This document shows, in pieces, positions 16,943 through 25,683 of a stretch of DNA of 64,000 nt. Position numbers and translations under genes: made by a program. The notes beneath the pieces were generated by a model that was given only the letters and a program-made list of their open reading frames with translations, did no database searches and had not been told where the DNA came from. Every line of letters starts with the position of its first letter. Position 1 is the stretch's first letter. The stretch comes from Candidatus Binataceae bacterium. Lineage in GTDB: Bacteria > Desulfobacterota > Binatia > Binatales > Binataceae. The stretch is taken from assembly GCA_035650475.1 (NCBI GenBank), contig DASRHP010000012.1, positions 46,059-110,058 of the forward strand, read 5' to 3'.

Positions 16943-18552
16943 CGGGTTGCCTTCATTCGCGTCGCCGCCGACTCCATCAGCGCACTCCGATCGATCTTGC
17001 CGTTGCTGTTGAGCGGTAGGCGGGAGTGGAATTCAATCACCTCCGGGATCATGTACGAGGGCAGGAGCGCCGCGCAGTGCCGCTTGAGCGCCGCCTCGTC
17101 GGCCGCCGCGCCCGAGCGCAACGCGACCGCCGCCGCGAGCCGTTGCCTGCCGTCGCCGCCCGCAACCACGAGCGCGACGGCCTGCTCGACGGCATCGTGG
17201 CGGCCGAGCGCGGACTCGACCTCGCCCAGCTCGACGCGGTAGCCGCGCAGCTTGATCTGGTGGTCTCGGCGGCCGACAAACTCGAGCACACCGTCGGGGC
17301 CCCATCGCACAAGGTCGCCGGTGCGGCAAATCAGCGTCCGCCGGCCCGGCGCGACTTCGATGGTGCGCATTGATTCGGCGGTCTGCGCGGGCAGCTTCCA
17401 GTACCCGCGCATCAGCGACGGGCCGCCCAGCCACAGCTCGCCGGTCTGACCGTCGCCGACCGGCCGGCCTCTCTCGTCGAGCACCAGCGCAATTGATTCC
17501 GCGCAGGGCCGGCCGAGCGGCGGGCGTTCGTCGTCCGCGGGCGGCTTGCCGAACTCATGCCACGCGCAGATCTTGGTTTCGGTCCGCCCGTAGAGCGAGA
17601 CGAAGCGCGCATGCGGCGCGCGGCGCATCAGCTCGCGCAGATGCTTGGCCGCGAAGACCTCGCCGGTGAAGATCACCAGGCGCAACGGCGAAAGGTCGCA
17701 TCCGGCAAGCTCGCCCCGCGTGACCAGCATCGTGAGCAGGCTCGGCACCGCGTACCACACGGTCAGGCGCTGCGCGCTCCAGGTCCGCGCGATCGCCGCT
17801 GGAAAGGCCGCGGTACGCGGCGCGACCGGATAGACCGTCGCGCCCGCATGGACGGTCGAGAACTGCTCGAAGCTCGAGATGCCGAAGTGCAGCGGACTGC
17901 ATCCGGGCACCCGGTCTTCGAGCGAGAGGGCGAAGGTGTCGCTGATCCATCGCACGTAGGCGAGCAGGCTGCGATGCGGGACCATCACGCCCTTGGGCGC
18001 GCCGGTCGAGCCCGACGTGTACAGGATCTGCGCGAGGTCTTCGGGATCCACGGCCTGGGCGGGGCGCGCGGCGGGCTCGGCGTCGAGCTCGCGCCACGCG
18101 ATCGCGGGACGCCCGGCGAAGCGCTGGCGCCCGCCGCCGTCGCTCTCCGCGAACCACGCGGCACGAATCGGCGCATTATCGCCAAAAGCCGCTTCCAGCT
18201 CTTCCGCGCGCGCCGCCAGGGTGACCACTGCGGCGACCTCGCAGTCGCGCGCGACCGCCGCCGCGCGCGCGGGTGGTGCCGCGGGATCGATCGGAACGTA
18301 CGCGGCGCCCGCCTTCATCGCGCCCCACAGCGCGACCACCGCCTCGGCCGAGCGCGGCAGCCACAGCGCGACGCGCTCGCCACGCCCGATCCCGTGGCGC
18401 ATCAGCGAACGCGCGAAGCGATTGGCGCGGAGCTCGAGCTCGGCGAAGGTCATCAGCTCGTCGTCGCTCGCCAGCGCGAGGCGCGCGCCATGGCGCTCGG
18501 CGGTTTCGCTCAGGAGGTCGGGAACAACGTTCGGGATGCTCATCGATGCCAT
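16939..18552 (-). CDS. AMP-forming acyl/amino-acid ligase (adenylation domain), exosortase-locus type
   Basis: A 537-aa stand-alone ANL adenylation enzyme. Core motifs are in order: A3 LYTSGSTGAPKG (177-188), GRTETK (A5), RTGDLVRW (A7), DHQIKLRGYRVELGEVE (A8) and NGKIDR (A10, with the catalytic Lys). It should activate a carboxylic or amino acid as the AMP ester. ATG 18552 shares a base with the preceding stop (TGATG); ATG 18543 is an alternative. It resembles the acyl-CoA ligase found with hydrolases 1 and 2 in exosortase-A/PEP-CTERM loci. The acid cannot be predicted reliably by eye. Confidence 0.85.
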   Translation of the reverse strand: MASMSIPNVVPDLLSETAERHGARLALASDDELMTFAELELRANRFARSLMRHGIGRGERVALWLPRSAEAVVALWGAMKAGAAYVPIDPAAPPARAAAVARDCEVAAVVTLAARAEELEAAFGDNAPIRAAWFAESDGGGRQRFAGRPAIAWRELDAEPAARPAQAVDPEDLAQILYTSGSTGAPKGVMVPHRSLLAYVRWISDTFALSLEDRVPGCSPLHFGISSFEQFSTVHAGATVYPVAPRTAAFPAAIARTWSAQRLTVWYAVPSLLTMLVTRGELAGCDLSPLRLVIFTGEVFAAKHLRELMRRAPHARFVSLYGRTETKICAWHEFGKPPADDERPPLGRPCAESIALVLDERGRPVGDGQTGELWLGGPSLMRGYWKLPAQTAESMRTIEVAPGRRTLICRTGDLVRWGPDGVLEFVGRRDHQIKLRGYRVELGEVESALGRHDAVEQAVALVVAGGDGRQRLAAAVALRSGAAADEAALKRHCAALLPSYMIPEVIEFHSRLPLNSNGKIDRSALMESAATRMKATR

Positions 18553-19484
18553 CAGGCGCGGGCACGGTGCGTTGCGCGCGCGCCGGCCAGCGCGGATTGC
18601 CGCTCGGCGCAGCTCTCGCTGTCGCGACGGCGCGCGGAGTGCGGATGGAGCGTCTCGACCCAGGACTGCATGCGGTCGAGAAGTTCGCATTCGCGCGCTA
18701 CCGTTTCGGGGTGATGGATGCAGCCGGGCCAGATCTCGACTTCGATTCGGCCGCGCGCCTCCTCGCCGAGGTTGGCGAAAAGCAGCCGCTCGGCGGCGCG
18801 GAACTCCTCGTAGAGCGGATCCTGCTCGCCGTAGATGAACAGCGCCCGCGCGCGCGAGCGCACCAGCGCCGCAAAGTAGCGGGCAAAGTCGGGCGCGACC
18901 GCGGGTGTCGCACGGCGTGCCTCGCCGGCGCTCGCGCGCAGGCCGCGCAGCGCGGTCCAGCCGCGCCGTATCAGGCCATTTGCGGAGGCCGGCGCGTTTC
19001 TGGCCCGCCAGTCCTCGACGTGCGTCTCCAGGATCGGGGCGGCGATGTAGAGCAGGCCGGCGATCGCGTCGGCTTCGTCGGCGAAGGCGGCCAGCGCGCT
19101 GAGCGAATCGAAGCATCGCCCCCACAGCACGAAGGTGTGCTGGCCGCGCGTGTGCCGCAAATAGCGAATCGCGCCGACTATGTCCCCGCCGCACGGCGAG
19201 TCGCGGTCGGTTCGGACGGGCGCGCCCTCGCTTTCGCCGTAACCGTGGTAGTCGAAACGCAGGCAGGCGAAGCCGCGGGCGGCGAGGGTCCGTGCGGCTC
19301 GGACTTGTCCGCGCACGGGCATCCACCGCATCCGCCCCGGCATCACGACGCACATCCCGGCCAGCGGCGCCTCCGGCGCCGGTGGCGTAAAGATCGCGCG
19401 CAACAGGCCGTCTGCCGCGGGGACGAGCATCGGCTGTTCGGCGCGGGCGCGCGCGAGCTCTGCCGGCGTCTCAGTCCAGTCCAT
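18552..19484 (-). CDS. Alpha/beta-hydrolase-fold protein, exosortase-associated hydrolase 2-like
   Basis: A 310-aa alpha/beta-hydrolase-fold protein. FACLRFDYHGYGESEG (about 72-87) is the typical oxyanion-loop region. The nucleophile elbow reads GRCFDS, placing Cys124 where hydrolases carry Ser. A candidate acid is Asp in YGEQDPLYEEF, and His in GCIHHPETV. Cys may act as a nucleophile, or the protein may be a transferase or non-catalytic. It overlaps the upstream hydrolase gene by 14 bp and is coupled to the ligase downstream. Layout and sequence recall the hydrolases of PEP-CTERM/exosortase loci. Confidence 0.72.
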   Translation of the reverse strand: MDWTETPAELARARAEQPMLVPAADGLLRAIFTPPAPEAPLAGMCVVMPGRMRWMPVRGQVRAARTLAARGFACLRFDYHGYGESEGAPVRTDRDSPCGGDIVGAIRYLRHTRGQHTFVLWGRCFDSLSALAAFADEADAIAGLLYIAAPILETHVEDWRARNAPASANGLIRRGWTALRGLRASAGEARRATPAVAPDFARYFAALVRSRARALFIYGEQDPLYEEFRAAERLLFANLGEEARGRIEVEIWPGCIHHPETVARECELLDRMQSWVETLHPHSARRRDSESCAERQSALAGARATHRARA

Positions 19485-20331
19485 CTAGCCACTCCACGGT
19501 CCGCTCCGACAGCGCGTCGGAAACCCACGGCGGGTCCATCCCGTTCCAGGCGGGCTCGTCGGCGACAGTCGCCACAGTGACCTTGGCTCCGCGCTCGGCC
19601 AGTGCCGTGGCAAGCGCCGCGTTGTCGGGCGAAAGATGCGAGCGGCGCTGGACCTGGGCGAGCAGAGCGGGGCGGCGCCATCCTTCGAGCATCGCTGCGA
19701 GTTCGAGCGCGCGCGCGCTGCGATAGAAGGTTGGGAACAGGACCGGATGGACGCGCTCGCCGTAAAGGTAAAGCGGGCCGTCGCCTTCGAGCTGCGCCAG
19801 CATCTGGTCGACGGTGGCGGCCGGGCGCCGTCCGCAAGAAACCTCGCGAAACAGCGCGCGCCGCAACTGCGCGTGGAAGTAATCGATGCCGCGATGCACC
19901 GGCTCCCAGAGCGCGAGCCCTCGCGTGCCCTGGTCGCGGCGCAGCGCGGCCGCGGCTACCAGCGCGCCAAAGCCGACTCCGACCCATACGAGCTGTGCCG
20001 CGCCGGAGGCCTCGCGTGCATGGCGGGCGGCGGCGCCTGCGTCCTCGACGAGATCGTCGAACGTCACCTCCGCAAAGTTGCCGGTCGAATCACCGTGGCT
20101 GCGCGGATGGAACAGCACTGCGTCATGGCCGTGCGCCGCCGCCATCCGTGCTGTCAAAACCTCCATTCGCCATGCGACCACATGGTCGGGTCCGAAGCTG
20201 GAGCAGAAGATAACGACCGAGGAGGCGGATGCGCGACGCGCCGCGGGATGGAAGACGCGATAGAGCTGATGCGCGCCCGAAGCAAAAAATCCCGGCTGCT
20301 CGGTCAGACCTACGTTGCGCGCCGACACCAC
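19471..20331 (-). CDS. Alpha/beta-hydrolase-fold protein, exosortase-associated hydrolase 1-like, nucleophile missing
   Basis: A 286-aa alpha/beta-hydrolase-like protein heading the four-gene operon. Its elbow motif is WVGVGFGAL: the usual GxSxG is GVGFG, with Gly120 in place of the nucleophile. FHPRSHGDSTGNF resembles the strand-loop before it. The protein probably binds rather than hydrolyses, unless catalysis uses another residue. The start is GTG 20331 with GGAGGG some 14 nt upstream; the N-terminus is therefore uncertain. No exosortase, EpsH or PEP-CTERM protein is present in the window. Confidence 0.65.
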   Translation of the reverse strand: MVSARNVGLTEQPGFFASGAHQLYRVFHPAARRASASSVVIFCSSFGPDHVVAWRMEVLTARMAAAHGHDAVLFHPRSHGDSTGNFAEVTFDDLVEDAGAAARHAREASGAAQLVWVGVGFGALVAAAALRRDQGTRGLALWEPVHRGIDYFHAQLRRALFREVSCGRRPAATVDQMLAQLEGDGPLYLYGERVHPVLFPTFYRSARALELAAMLEGWRRPALLAQVQRRSHLSPDNAALATALAERGAKVTVATVADEPAWNGMDPPWVSDALSERTVEWLDGLD

Positions 20332-20486
20332 GAGTTCGGATGCGGCCCTCCGTTCCGTGAAGATGTCAAAAGTGTGTTCTGGCGCAATTAGGGAGTCAAA
20401 TGCTTAATTTTGCAAAATGGAGCGACCTCCCTCAGGCACCGGTCAGCCGCGAGCCGGCGCAACAGCGGCGTCGCAACGCTCAGCGT

Positions 20487-21413
20487 TCAGCGCGGCAGGA
20501 ACTCGTTGACCAGCCCGCCAATCAAGTCTTTCGACCCGATGCGGTCGAGCGTGTCGAGGTCCCATCCGCCCTCGCGATAGAGCGCGCGCATCGGTTCGGG
20601 CTCCGGATAGAGTCCGACCAGGTCGCCGCCGACCACGAAGGTTCGCCCGTTGACGCCGCTGGCCGCGTCCGTGCACAGCCATACCACCAGCGCCGCGACC
20701 TGCTCGGGCTTGTTCTGCAGCCCACTGCGATCGATCGCCGGCGCCGCGGTGGGCCCGACCGTCGCGCGCATCCGCTCGATCGCCTCGGCCGCGGTTTCGT
20801 CAAACAGCCGGGTCGCCGCGCGCGGCCGGATCGCGTTGCATCGCACGCCGTAGCGCCCAAGGTCGCGCGCCACCGTGCGCGTCAGCCCGACGATGCCCTC
20901 CTTGGCCGCCGAGTAGCTCGCCTGCCCGAAATGGCCGAGCCCCGACTCGGAGGCGGTGTTGATGATCACGCCGCTCTTCTGTTCGCGGAAGATCGGGCTG
21001 GCGAAGCGGATGGTGGTGAAATGGCCCTTCAGATGGACCGCCATCATCGAGTCCCAGTCGTCCTCGGTCATGTGGAAGATGATCTTCGGGCGCACCGCGC
21101 CGGCATTGTTGATCAGGATGTCGAGCCGGCCGAAGGCGTCGAGCGCGGTCTTGATGATGCGCTCCCCGCCCGCCATCGTGGTGACGCTGTCGGTATTGGC
21201 GACCGCTTCGCCGCCCGCCGCCCGGATCTCCGCCGCCACCTGGCCCGCGATTCCCTGGTCGGCGCCCTTGCCGAGCATGTCGGTGCCGAGGTCGTTGATG
21301 ACAACCTTGGCGCCCTCGGCCGCGAGCAGCATCGCCTCGGCGCGGCCGATTCCGCGTCCGGCACCGGTTACGATCGCGACCTTGCCCTTGAGCCGTTGCT
21401 TTCCCTGCTGCAT
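20487..21413 (-). CDS. Short-chain dehydrogenase/reductase
   Basis: A 308-aa classical-type SDR. The nucleotide site TGAGRGIG is at 16-23, NNAG at 102-105, a catalytic Ser near 154-156, and Tyr167/Lys171 in ASYSAAKEG. HMTEDDWDSMMAVHLKGHF and a long C-terminal extension resemble the dehydrogenase part of the 17-beta-HSD type 4/multifunctional SDRs that act on acyl-CoA or sterols. ATG 21413 follows AGAGAGGAAC. Likely an NAD(P)-dependent 3-hydroxyacyl or alcohol dehydrogenase; it may be a single-gene unit. Confidence 0.85.
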   Translation of the reverse strand: MQQGKQRLKGKVAIVTGAGRGIGRAEAMLLAAEGAKVVINDLGTDMLGKGADQGIAGQVAAEIRAAGGEAVANTDSVTTMAGGERIIKTALDAFGRLDILINNAGAVRPKIIFHMTEDDWDSMMAVHLKGHFTTIRFASPIFREQKSGVIINTASESGLGHFGQASYSAAKEGIVGLTRTVARDLGRYGVRCNAIRPRAATRLFDETAAEAIERMRATVGPTAAPAIDRSGLQNKPEQVAALVVWLCTDAASGVNGRTFVVGGDLVGLYPEPEPMRALYREGGWDLDTLDRIGSKDLIGGLVNEFLPR

Positions 21414-21539
21414 CGCCGTTGTTCCTCTCTGGTAACCTGACGCGGGCGCGCCGCCGGCGCGCGTGTCGCGGTCAGCGCTATTGAATAGCGCCGATCCGCA
21501 GGCCATGCGAGAGGTGCGCGAGCCGCGCACCGCCGCGGC

Positions 21540-24500
21540 TTACAACGCTTCCTCGGATGCCTCGCTGCGAGCGTGCGTGCGCGTGCCCATCAGATAGATT
21601 CCGCCCGCGATCGCTGAGGAAAGCAGCATCGCCGCGACCAGCCCGCCGATCACCGCGACCGCCAGCGGTTGCTGCACCTTCGCGCCGGCGCCGTAGCCCA
21701 GCGCCAGCGGAAGCAATCCCGCTGCCGTCGCCAGCGTCGTCATCATGATCGGGCGCAGCCGGATCACCGCGGCGTCGGTGAGCGCGCTCGCAGGCGCGAA
21801 GCCGGCGGCGACGCCGCGCTCGGCGCGGTCGAGCAGGAGAATACCGTTTTTGGCGGCGATGCCGGCGACCATGATCACGCCCATGAACGACGAGATATTG
21901 AGGGTGATTCCGCAAAGCGCAAGCGCGCCGAAGCTGCCGACCAGACATGCCAGGGCGGCAATCAGCGTGGCCAGCGCCGGCGCGATCCGGCCGAACTCCC
22001 ATAACACGGTGAGCAGCACCAGGACCATGCCGCCCGCCATCACCAGCGCGAGCTGGCGAAAGGCCTGCTGCTGCTGCGCGTATAGCCCGCCCAGCTCCAG
22101 CGACACCCCCGCCGGGAGCACCATCCGCGCCATCCGTGCCTTGACCGCGTCGAGCGCGGTGCCGAGGTCGATCCCCTCCAGCCGCGCGGTGACGTGCACG
22201 ACCGGGCGCAGGCGCTCGCGGTCGAGTTCGACCGCCTCGCCGCCCCATCGCATGTCCACCACCGCCGGCAGCGGCACGGTCGCTCCCACGGGCGTGCGCA
22301 GGAGAACCTCGGAGAGCGCGGAGAGGTCGCGATGGAAATCCGGGGGGTAGCGCACGCGCACGTCGACGAGCCGGTCGCCCACGCTTAGCCGGGTCGCGAC
22401 CGTGCCTTCGACCACGGTGCGGAGCGTGGCGCGGAGGTCGTCGGCGCTCAGCCCGTAGCGCGCCGCCGCGGCCTGGTTAACCGTGATCAATTCCTCTGGG
22501 CTGCTCAGTACGATTCCGTCAAAAACGTCCACCACGCCGGGGATCGTGCGCAGCTGCGCGGCGACGCGGCGCGCAGTCGCCTCGATCGCTTCCTGATCGG
22601 CTCCGAAAACCTTGACCTCGATCGGCTCCGGCACGCCCGAAAGGTCGCCGATCAGATCCTGGAGCACCTGCGAGAATTCGATGTGCAGGCCGGGTACGGC
22701 GGCGAGGATGCGCTCGCGCACCGAGGCGATCACCTGGTTGATCGAACGCGAGCGACGCGGCCTCAGCCGCACGGAAAAATCGCCGCGGTTCGATTCGGTC
22801 AGGAAGAATCCCAGTTGCGTGCCGGTGCGCCGCGAAAAGGCCGCCACCTCGGGCGTCGTGTTGAGAATCCGCTCGATCCTTTCGAGCAGCGCCCCGGTAT
22901 CGGCGAGTGTGCTCGGCGGCGGCGTGATGTAGTCGAGGATGAAGCCGCCCTCGTCGAGCGCGGGCAGATAGTCGGTGCCCGCCGCGCGGTAGAGGCCGAA
23001 GGCGGCGGCGAAGCAGCCGGCGGCGAGGGCCGGCGCGAGCGCCGGAAAGCGCATGACGGGCCGCATCCCGGCGAGGAAGGCGGCGCGCAGCGCGTCGAAC
23101 GTGCCTCCCGGCGCGCGGCCCGGGCGCCGCCAGCGGCCGACGATCTGTTCCAGCGCGGGCGTGAAGAACAGCGCCAGCATCAGCGAAATCGCCAGGCCGC
23201 CGCCGAGCGTGATCGCCAGTGCGCGAAAGAACAGCCCGGTGATGCCGGAGACGAAGACCAGCGGCACGAAGACCGCGATCACGGTCAGCGTTGAGGCGAC
23301 CAGCGGGCGGCTGAGCTCGGCAAGCGCGCTCTTGATCGCGGCCTCGACAGGTACGCCCGAGGAGTGGGCGCGATGGACCGCCTCGATCATCACAATCGCG
23401 TCGTCGATGAACAGTCCGACGCCGGCCGCGATCCCGCCCAGCGTCATCATGTTGAAGGTCAGTCCTCCGAGCGCCATCACCACCAGCGTGATCGCGATCG
23501 TGCATGGCACCACGATCGCCGCGACCACGGCGCTGAGCAGACTCATCGTGAAAGCGAAGACCACCGCCACCGACAGGATCAGTCCGAGCACGACCGCGTC
23601 GCGCACGCTGCGCACCGACTCGGCGACCAGCGCGGCCTGGTCGTAGGAAACCGAGAACGTCACGTCGGGATAGCGGCGGCGAAATTCGGCGAGGAGCGCG
23701 CGGGCGCGCGCGGCGATAAGCTCGGTGTCGCCGTCGGGCGTGCGCGAAACTCCGACCAGCACCGCGGGGCCGTGCTCGCTCGAGGTCCGGATGTAGTCCT
23801 CGGTGAGCCCGAGATTCACGGAGGCGATGTCGCGCACATAAACCGGATGGCCGTTGACGGTCGCGAGCGGTACGGCGAGCAACTGCTCGCGGCGATGGAG
23901 GTCGCCGCTAACGACCGTGAGCAGCATCCGATGCTCGTCGAGGATGCGGCCGGCGGAGGCGATCACGTTGGCCGCCTTCAGCCCCGCGACCACCTGCTCG
24001 GGCGTCAGCCCCTGCGCCAGCATCCGCGCCGGGTCGAGCCGCACCACGTACTCACGGTACTTCGCACCCACCATCTCGACCCGAAAGACGCCCGCGATGC
24101 GGCGCAGGCTCGGCACCAGATCATAAAAGGCCACGTCAGTCAGCTCGGCCAGGTTGCGCACGTGCGAGCTGAGGCTGAGGTCGAGGATCGGGAAGGTGCC
24201 GGTGGTGAGCAGGCGCGTATGCACGGTAGTCTCCGGCGGCAGGCGAGTGCGGGCTTCGGCGAGCGCCGCGCCGAGCAGGCCATAGGTCGCCACCGGATCG
24301 GTATTCTCGGCGAAGGTTACGTCGATTTCGGCGCTGCCGCGCGTGGTGGTCGAGCGCACCAGCGTGGTACCGGCGACGTTGTAGGCCGCTTCTTCCAGCG
24401 GGCGTGTCACCGCAACCAGCATCTGCTGCGGCGGCAGCTCGGCGCTGTCGGCGAGGATGATCGCGCGATGAAAGACGAACTCGGGGAAGACCGCGTTGGG

Positions 24501-24581
24501 AATCGAACGGGCAACGAGCACGCCGAGCGCGCTCAGCGCGAGCACCGCGAACAGCGCGACGATCATGCTGCGACGGCTCAT
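21540..24581 (-). CDS. RND-family efflux transporter, inner-membrane pump
   Basis: A 1013-aa pump of the AcrB/CusA/MdtB type. After the first helix come two large periplasmic loops and twelve helices overall. GLFIDDAIVMIEAVHRA carries the paired Asp of the proton relay in TM4. FMGVIMVAGIAAKNGILLLDRAERG and MTTLATAAGLLPLALGYGAGA are late family motifs. It is the last gene of the TolC-adaptor-pump operon, starting at ATG 24581 just 11 bp after the adaptor stop. Presumably expels hydrophobic toxins or metals; the paired Asp and no obvious Met clusters argue against the copper/silver class. Confidence 0.88.
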   Translation of the reverse strand: MSRRSMIVALFAVLALSALGVLVARSIPNAVFPEFVFHRAIILADSAELPPQQMLVAVTRPLEEAAYNVAGTTLVRSTTTRGSAEIDVTFAENTDPVATYGLLGAALAEARTRLPPETTVHTRLLTTGTFPILDLSLSSHVRNLAELTDVAFYDLVPSLRRIAGVFRVEMVGAKYREYVVRLDPARMLAQGLTPEQVVAGLKAANVIASAGRILDEHRMLLTVVSGDLHRREQLLAVPLATVNGHPVYVRDIASVNLGLTEDYIRTSSEHGPAVLVGVSRTPDGDTELIAARARALLAEFRRRYPDVTFSVSYDQAALVAESVRSVRDAVVLGLILSVAVVFAFTMSLLSAVVAAIVVPCTIAITLVVMALGGLTFNMMTLGGIAAGVGLFIDDAIVMIEAVHRAHSSGVPVEAAIKSALAELSRPLVASTLTVIAVFVPLVFVSGITGLFFRALAITLGGGLAISLMLALFFTPALEQIVGRWRRPGRAPGGTFDALRAAFLAGMRPVMRFPALAPALAAGCFAAAFGLYRAAGTDYLPALDEGGFILDYITPPPSTLADTGALLERIERILNTTPEVAAFSRRTGTQLGFFLTESNRGDFSVRLRPRRSRSINQVIASVRERILAAVPGLHIEFSQVLQDLIGDLSGVPEPIEVKVFGADQEAIEATARRVAAQLRTIPGVVDVFDGIVLSSPEELITVNQAAAARYGLSADDLRATLRTVVEGTVATRLSVGDRLVDVRVRYPPDFHRDLSALSEVLLRTPVGATVPLPAVVDMRWGGEAVELDRERLRPVVHVTARLEGIDLGTALDAVKARMARMVLPAGVSLELGGLYAQQQQAFRQLALVMAGGMVLVLLTVLWEFGRIAPALATLIAALACLVGSFGALALCGITLNISSFMGVIMVAGIAAKNGILLLDRAERGVAAGFAPASALTDAAVIRLRPIMMTTLATAAGLLPLALGYGAGAKVQQPLAVAVIGGLVAAMLLSSAIAGGIYLMGTRTHARSEASEEAL

Positions 24582-24591
24582 CGAACCCCGC

Positions 24592-25683
24592 CTATTCGGA
24601 CCGCCCCGCGGGCTGACTGTCGGGCGAAGCCTGCCGCCCGGCCGCTGCCAAAGGTGGAGCGACCGTCGCGCTGACGCGCAGTCCGTCGGAGAGCGCATAA
24701 CCGCCTGAGGTAATTACAAGCTCACCCGGCTTGAGCCCGCGCGTGATCTGCACGCTGTCCCGGGTGTGGATGCCGACCGCGACCGCCGTGCGATGGGCGC
24801 GGCCATCGGGGCCGACGGCGAAGACGTAGTAGCCGCCGCGCGCGGCGTCCTGGAACAGCGCAGCGGTCGGGATGGCGAGGGCGGCGGGGGCGTACGCGGT
24901 CGTCACGTGTACTTCGACCGCCGCTCCGGCCTCGGCGATCCGGCTGTCGCCCGTGAAGGCGACGCGCGCGGGCGCGATCGTTCCGCCGGTTGCAAAGCTC
25001 GGCGAGAGGGCGATGATCCGCGCCGGGTAGCGCTTGCCCGGGCTGAGCGGGGAGCTAACCGTGGCCTCCATCCCGGGCTTGATCGCCCCAAGCTTGTTGA
25101 TCGGGACCTGCGCCTCAACGTAGATGCTGGCGGGATCGACGAGGTCAACCAGCGGATCGAGGTTGTTGACCAGTTGGCCGGGGCTGACCAGACGCTGGGC
25201 GACCACGGCGTTCTCCGGAACGCGGACGGCGATACCGGCGCCGGCGGCGTAGCGTTTGACCGAACTCGCCAGCGCGGCGGCCTCCCTGGGATCGATTCGC
25301 CGCGCGACGTCCACGCCCGCCTGCGCGGCTTCTTCCTCGCGGCTGATGATGTGCGCGACGACCTCGCCGCGGCGCACCCGATCGCCGCTTTGCAATTCGA
25401 GTCCGAGTACGCGCCCGGCCGCCGGCGCGCGCAGCGTCAGATGGCGCAGCGCCGCAGTGGTGCCGAGCAGCGTCACTTCCTCGTGCAGCGGCATAATCGC
25501 GGCGCGCGCCGCGCTCACCGCGAGCACTGGACTGGGAGCGGTCTGAAGCTCCGCCTCGTCGTTCGGGACGGCGCGCCCGCGGCATCCGGTGGCCGCAAGC
25601 GTAACCACGAGCGCGGACGTCGCGAGTGCGCCGGATAACACGCGTGCCGCCACGACTCGCGGTTTTGGCGTCGGCGCTATCAC
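24592..25683 (-). CDS. RND efflux periplasmic adaptor (membrane fusion protein), lipoprotein
   Basis: A 363-aa HlyD/AcrA-type adaptor. The N-terminal signal ends in a lipobox, LAATGC, so it is lipid-anchored. The lipoyl half-motif region reads LRAPAAGRVLGLELQSGDRVRRGE. A beta-barrel with PINKLGAIKPGMEATV follows, then the membrane-proximal domain with LKPGELVITSGGYALSDG. The coiled-coil hairpin is very short, as in short-adaptor RND systems. GTG 25683 overlaps the TolC stop by 4 bp. It links the pump (next gene) with the outer-membrane channel (previous gene). Confidence 0.85.
   Translation of the reverse strand: MIAPTPKPRVVAARVLSGALATSALVVTLAATGCRGRAVPNDEAELQTAPSPVLAVSAARAAIMPLHEEVTLLGTTAALRHLTLRAPAAGRVLGLELQSGDRVRRGEVVAHIISREEEAAQAGVDVARRIDPREAAALASSVKRYAAGAGIAVRVPENAVVAQRLVSPGQLVNNLDPLVDLVDPASIYVEAQVPINKLGAIKPGMEATVSSPLSPGKRYPARIIALSPSFATGGTIAPARVAFTGDSRIAEAGAAVEVHVTTAYAPAALAIPTAALFQDAARGGYYVFAVGPDGRAHRTAVAVGIHTRDSVQITRGLKPGELVITSGGYALSDGLRVSATVAPPLAAAGRQASPDSQPAGRSE

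Noticed and set aside
16939..19353. 804-codon reading of the ligase gene
   Set aside because: The first 260 codons lie antisense-phase over the hydrolase gene and read as Arg-rich low complexity; the ligase motif start is at the ATG at 18552.
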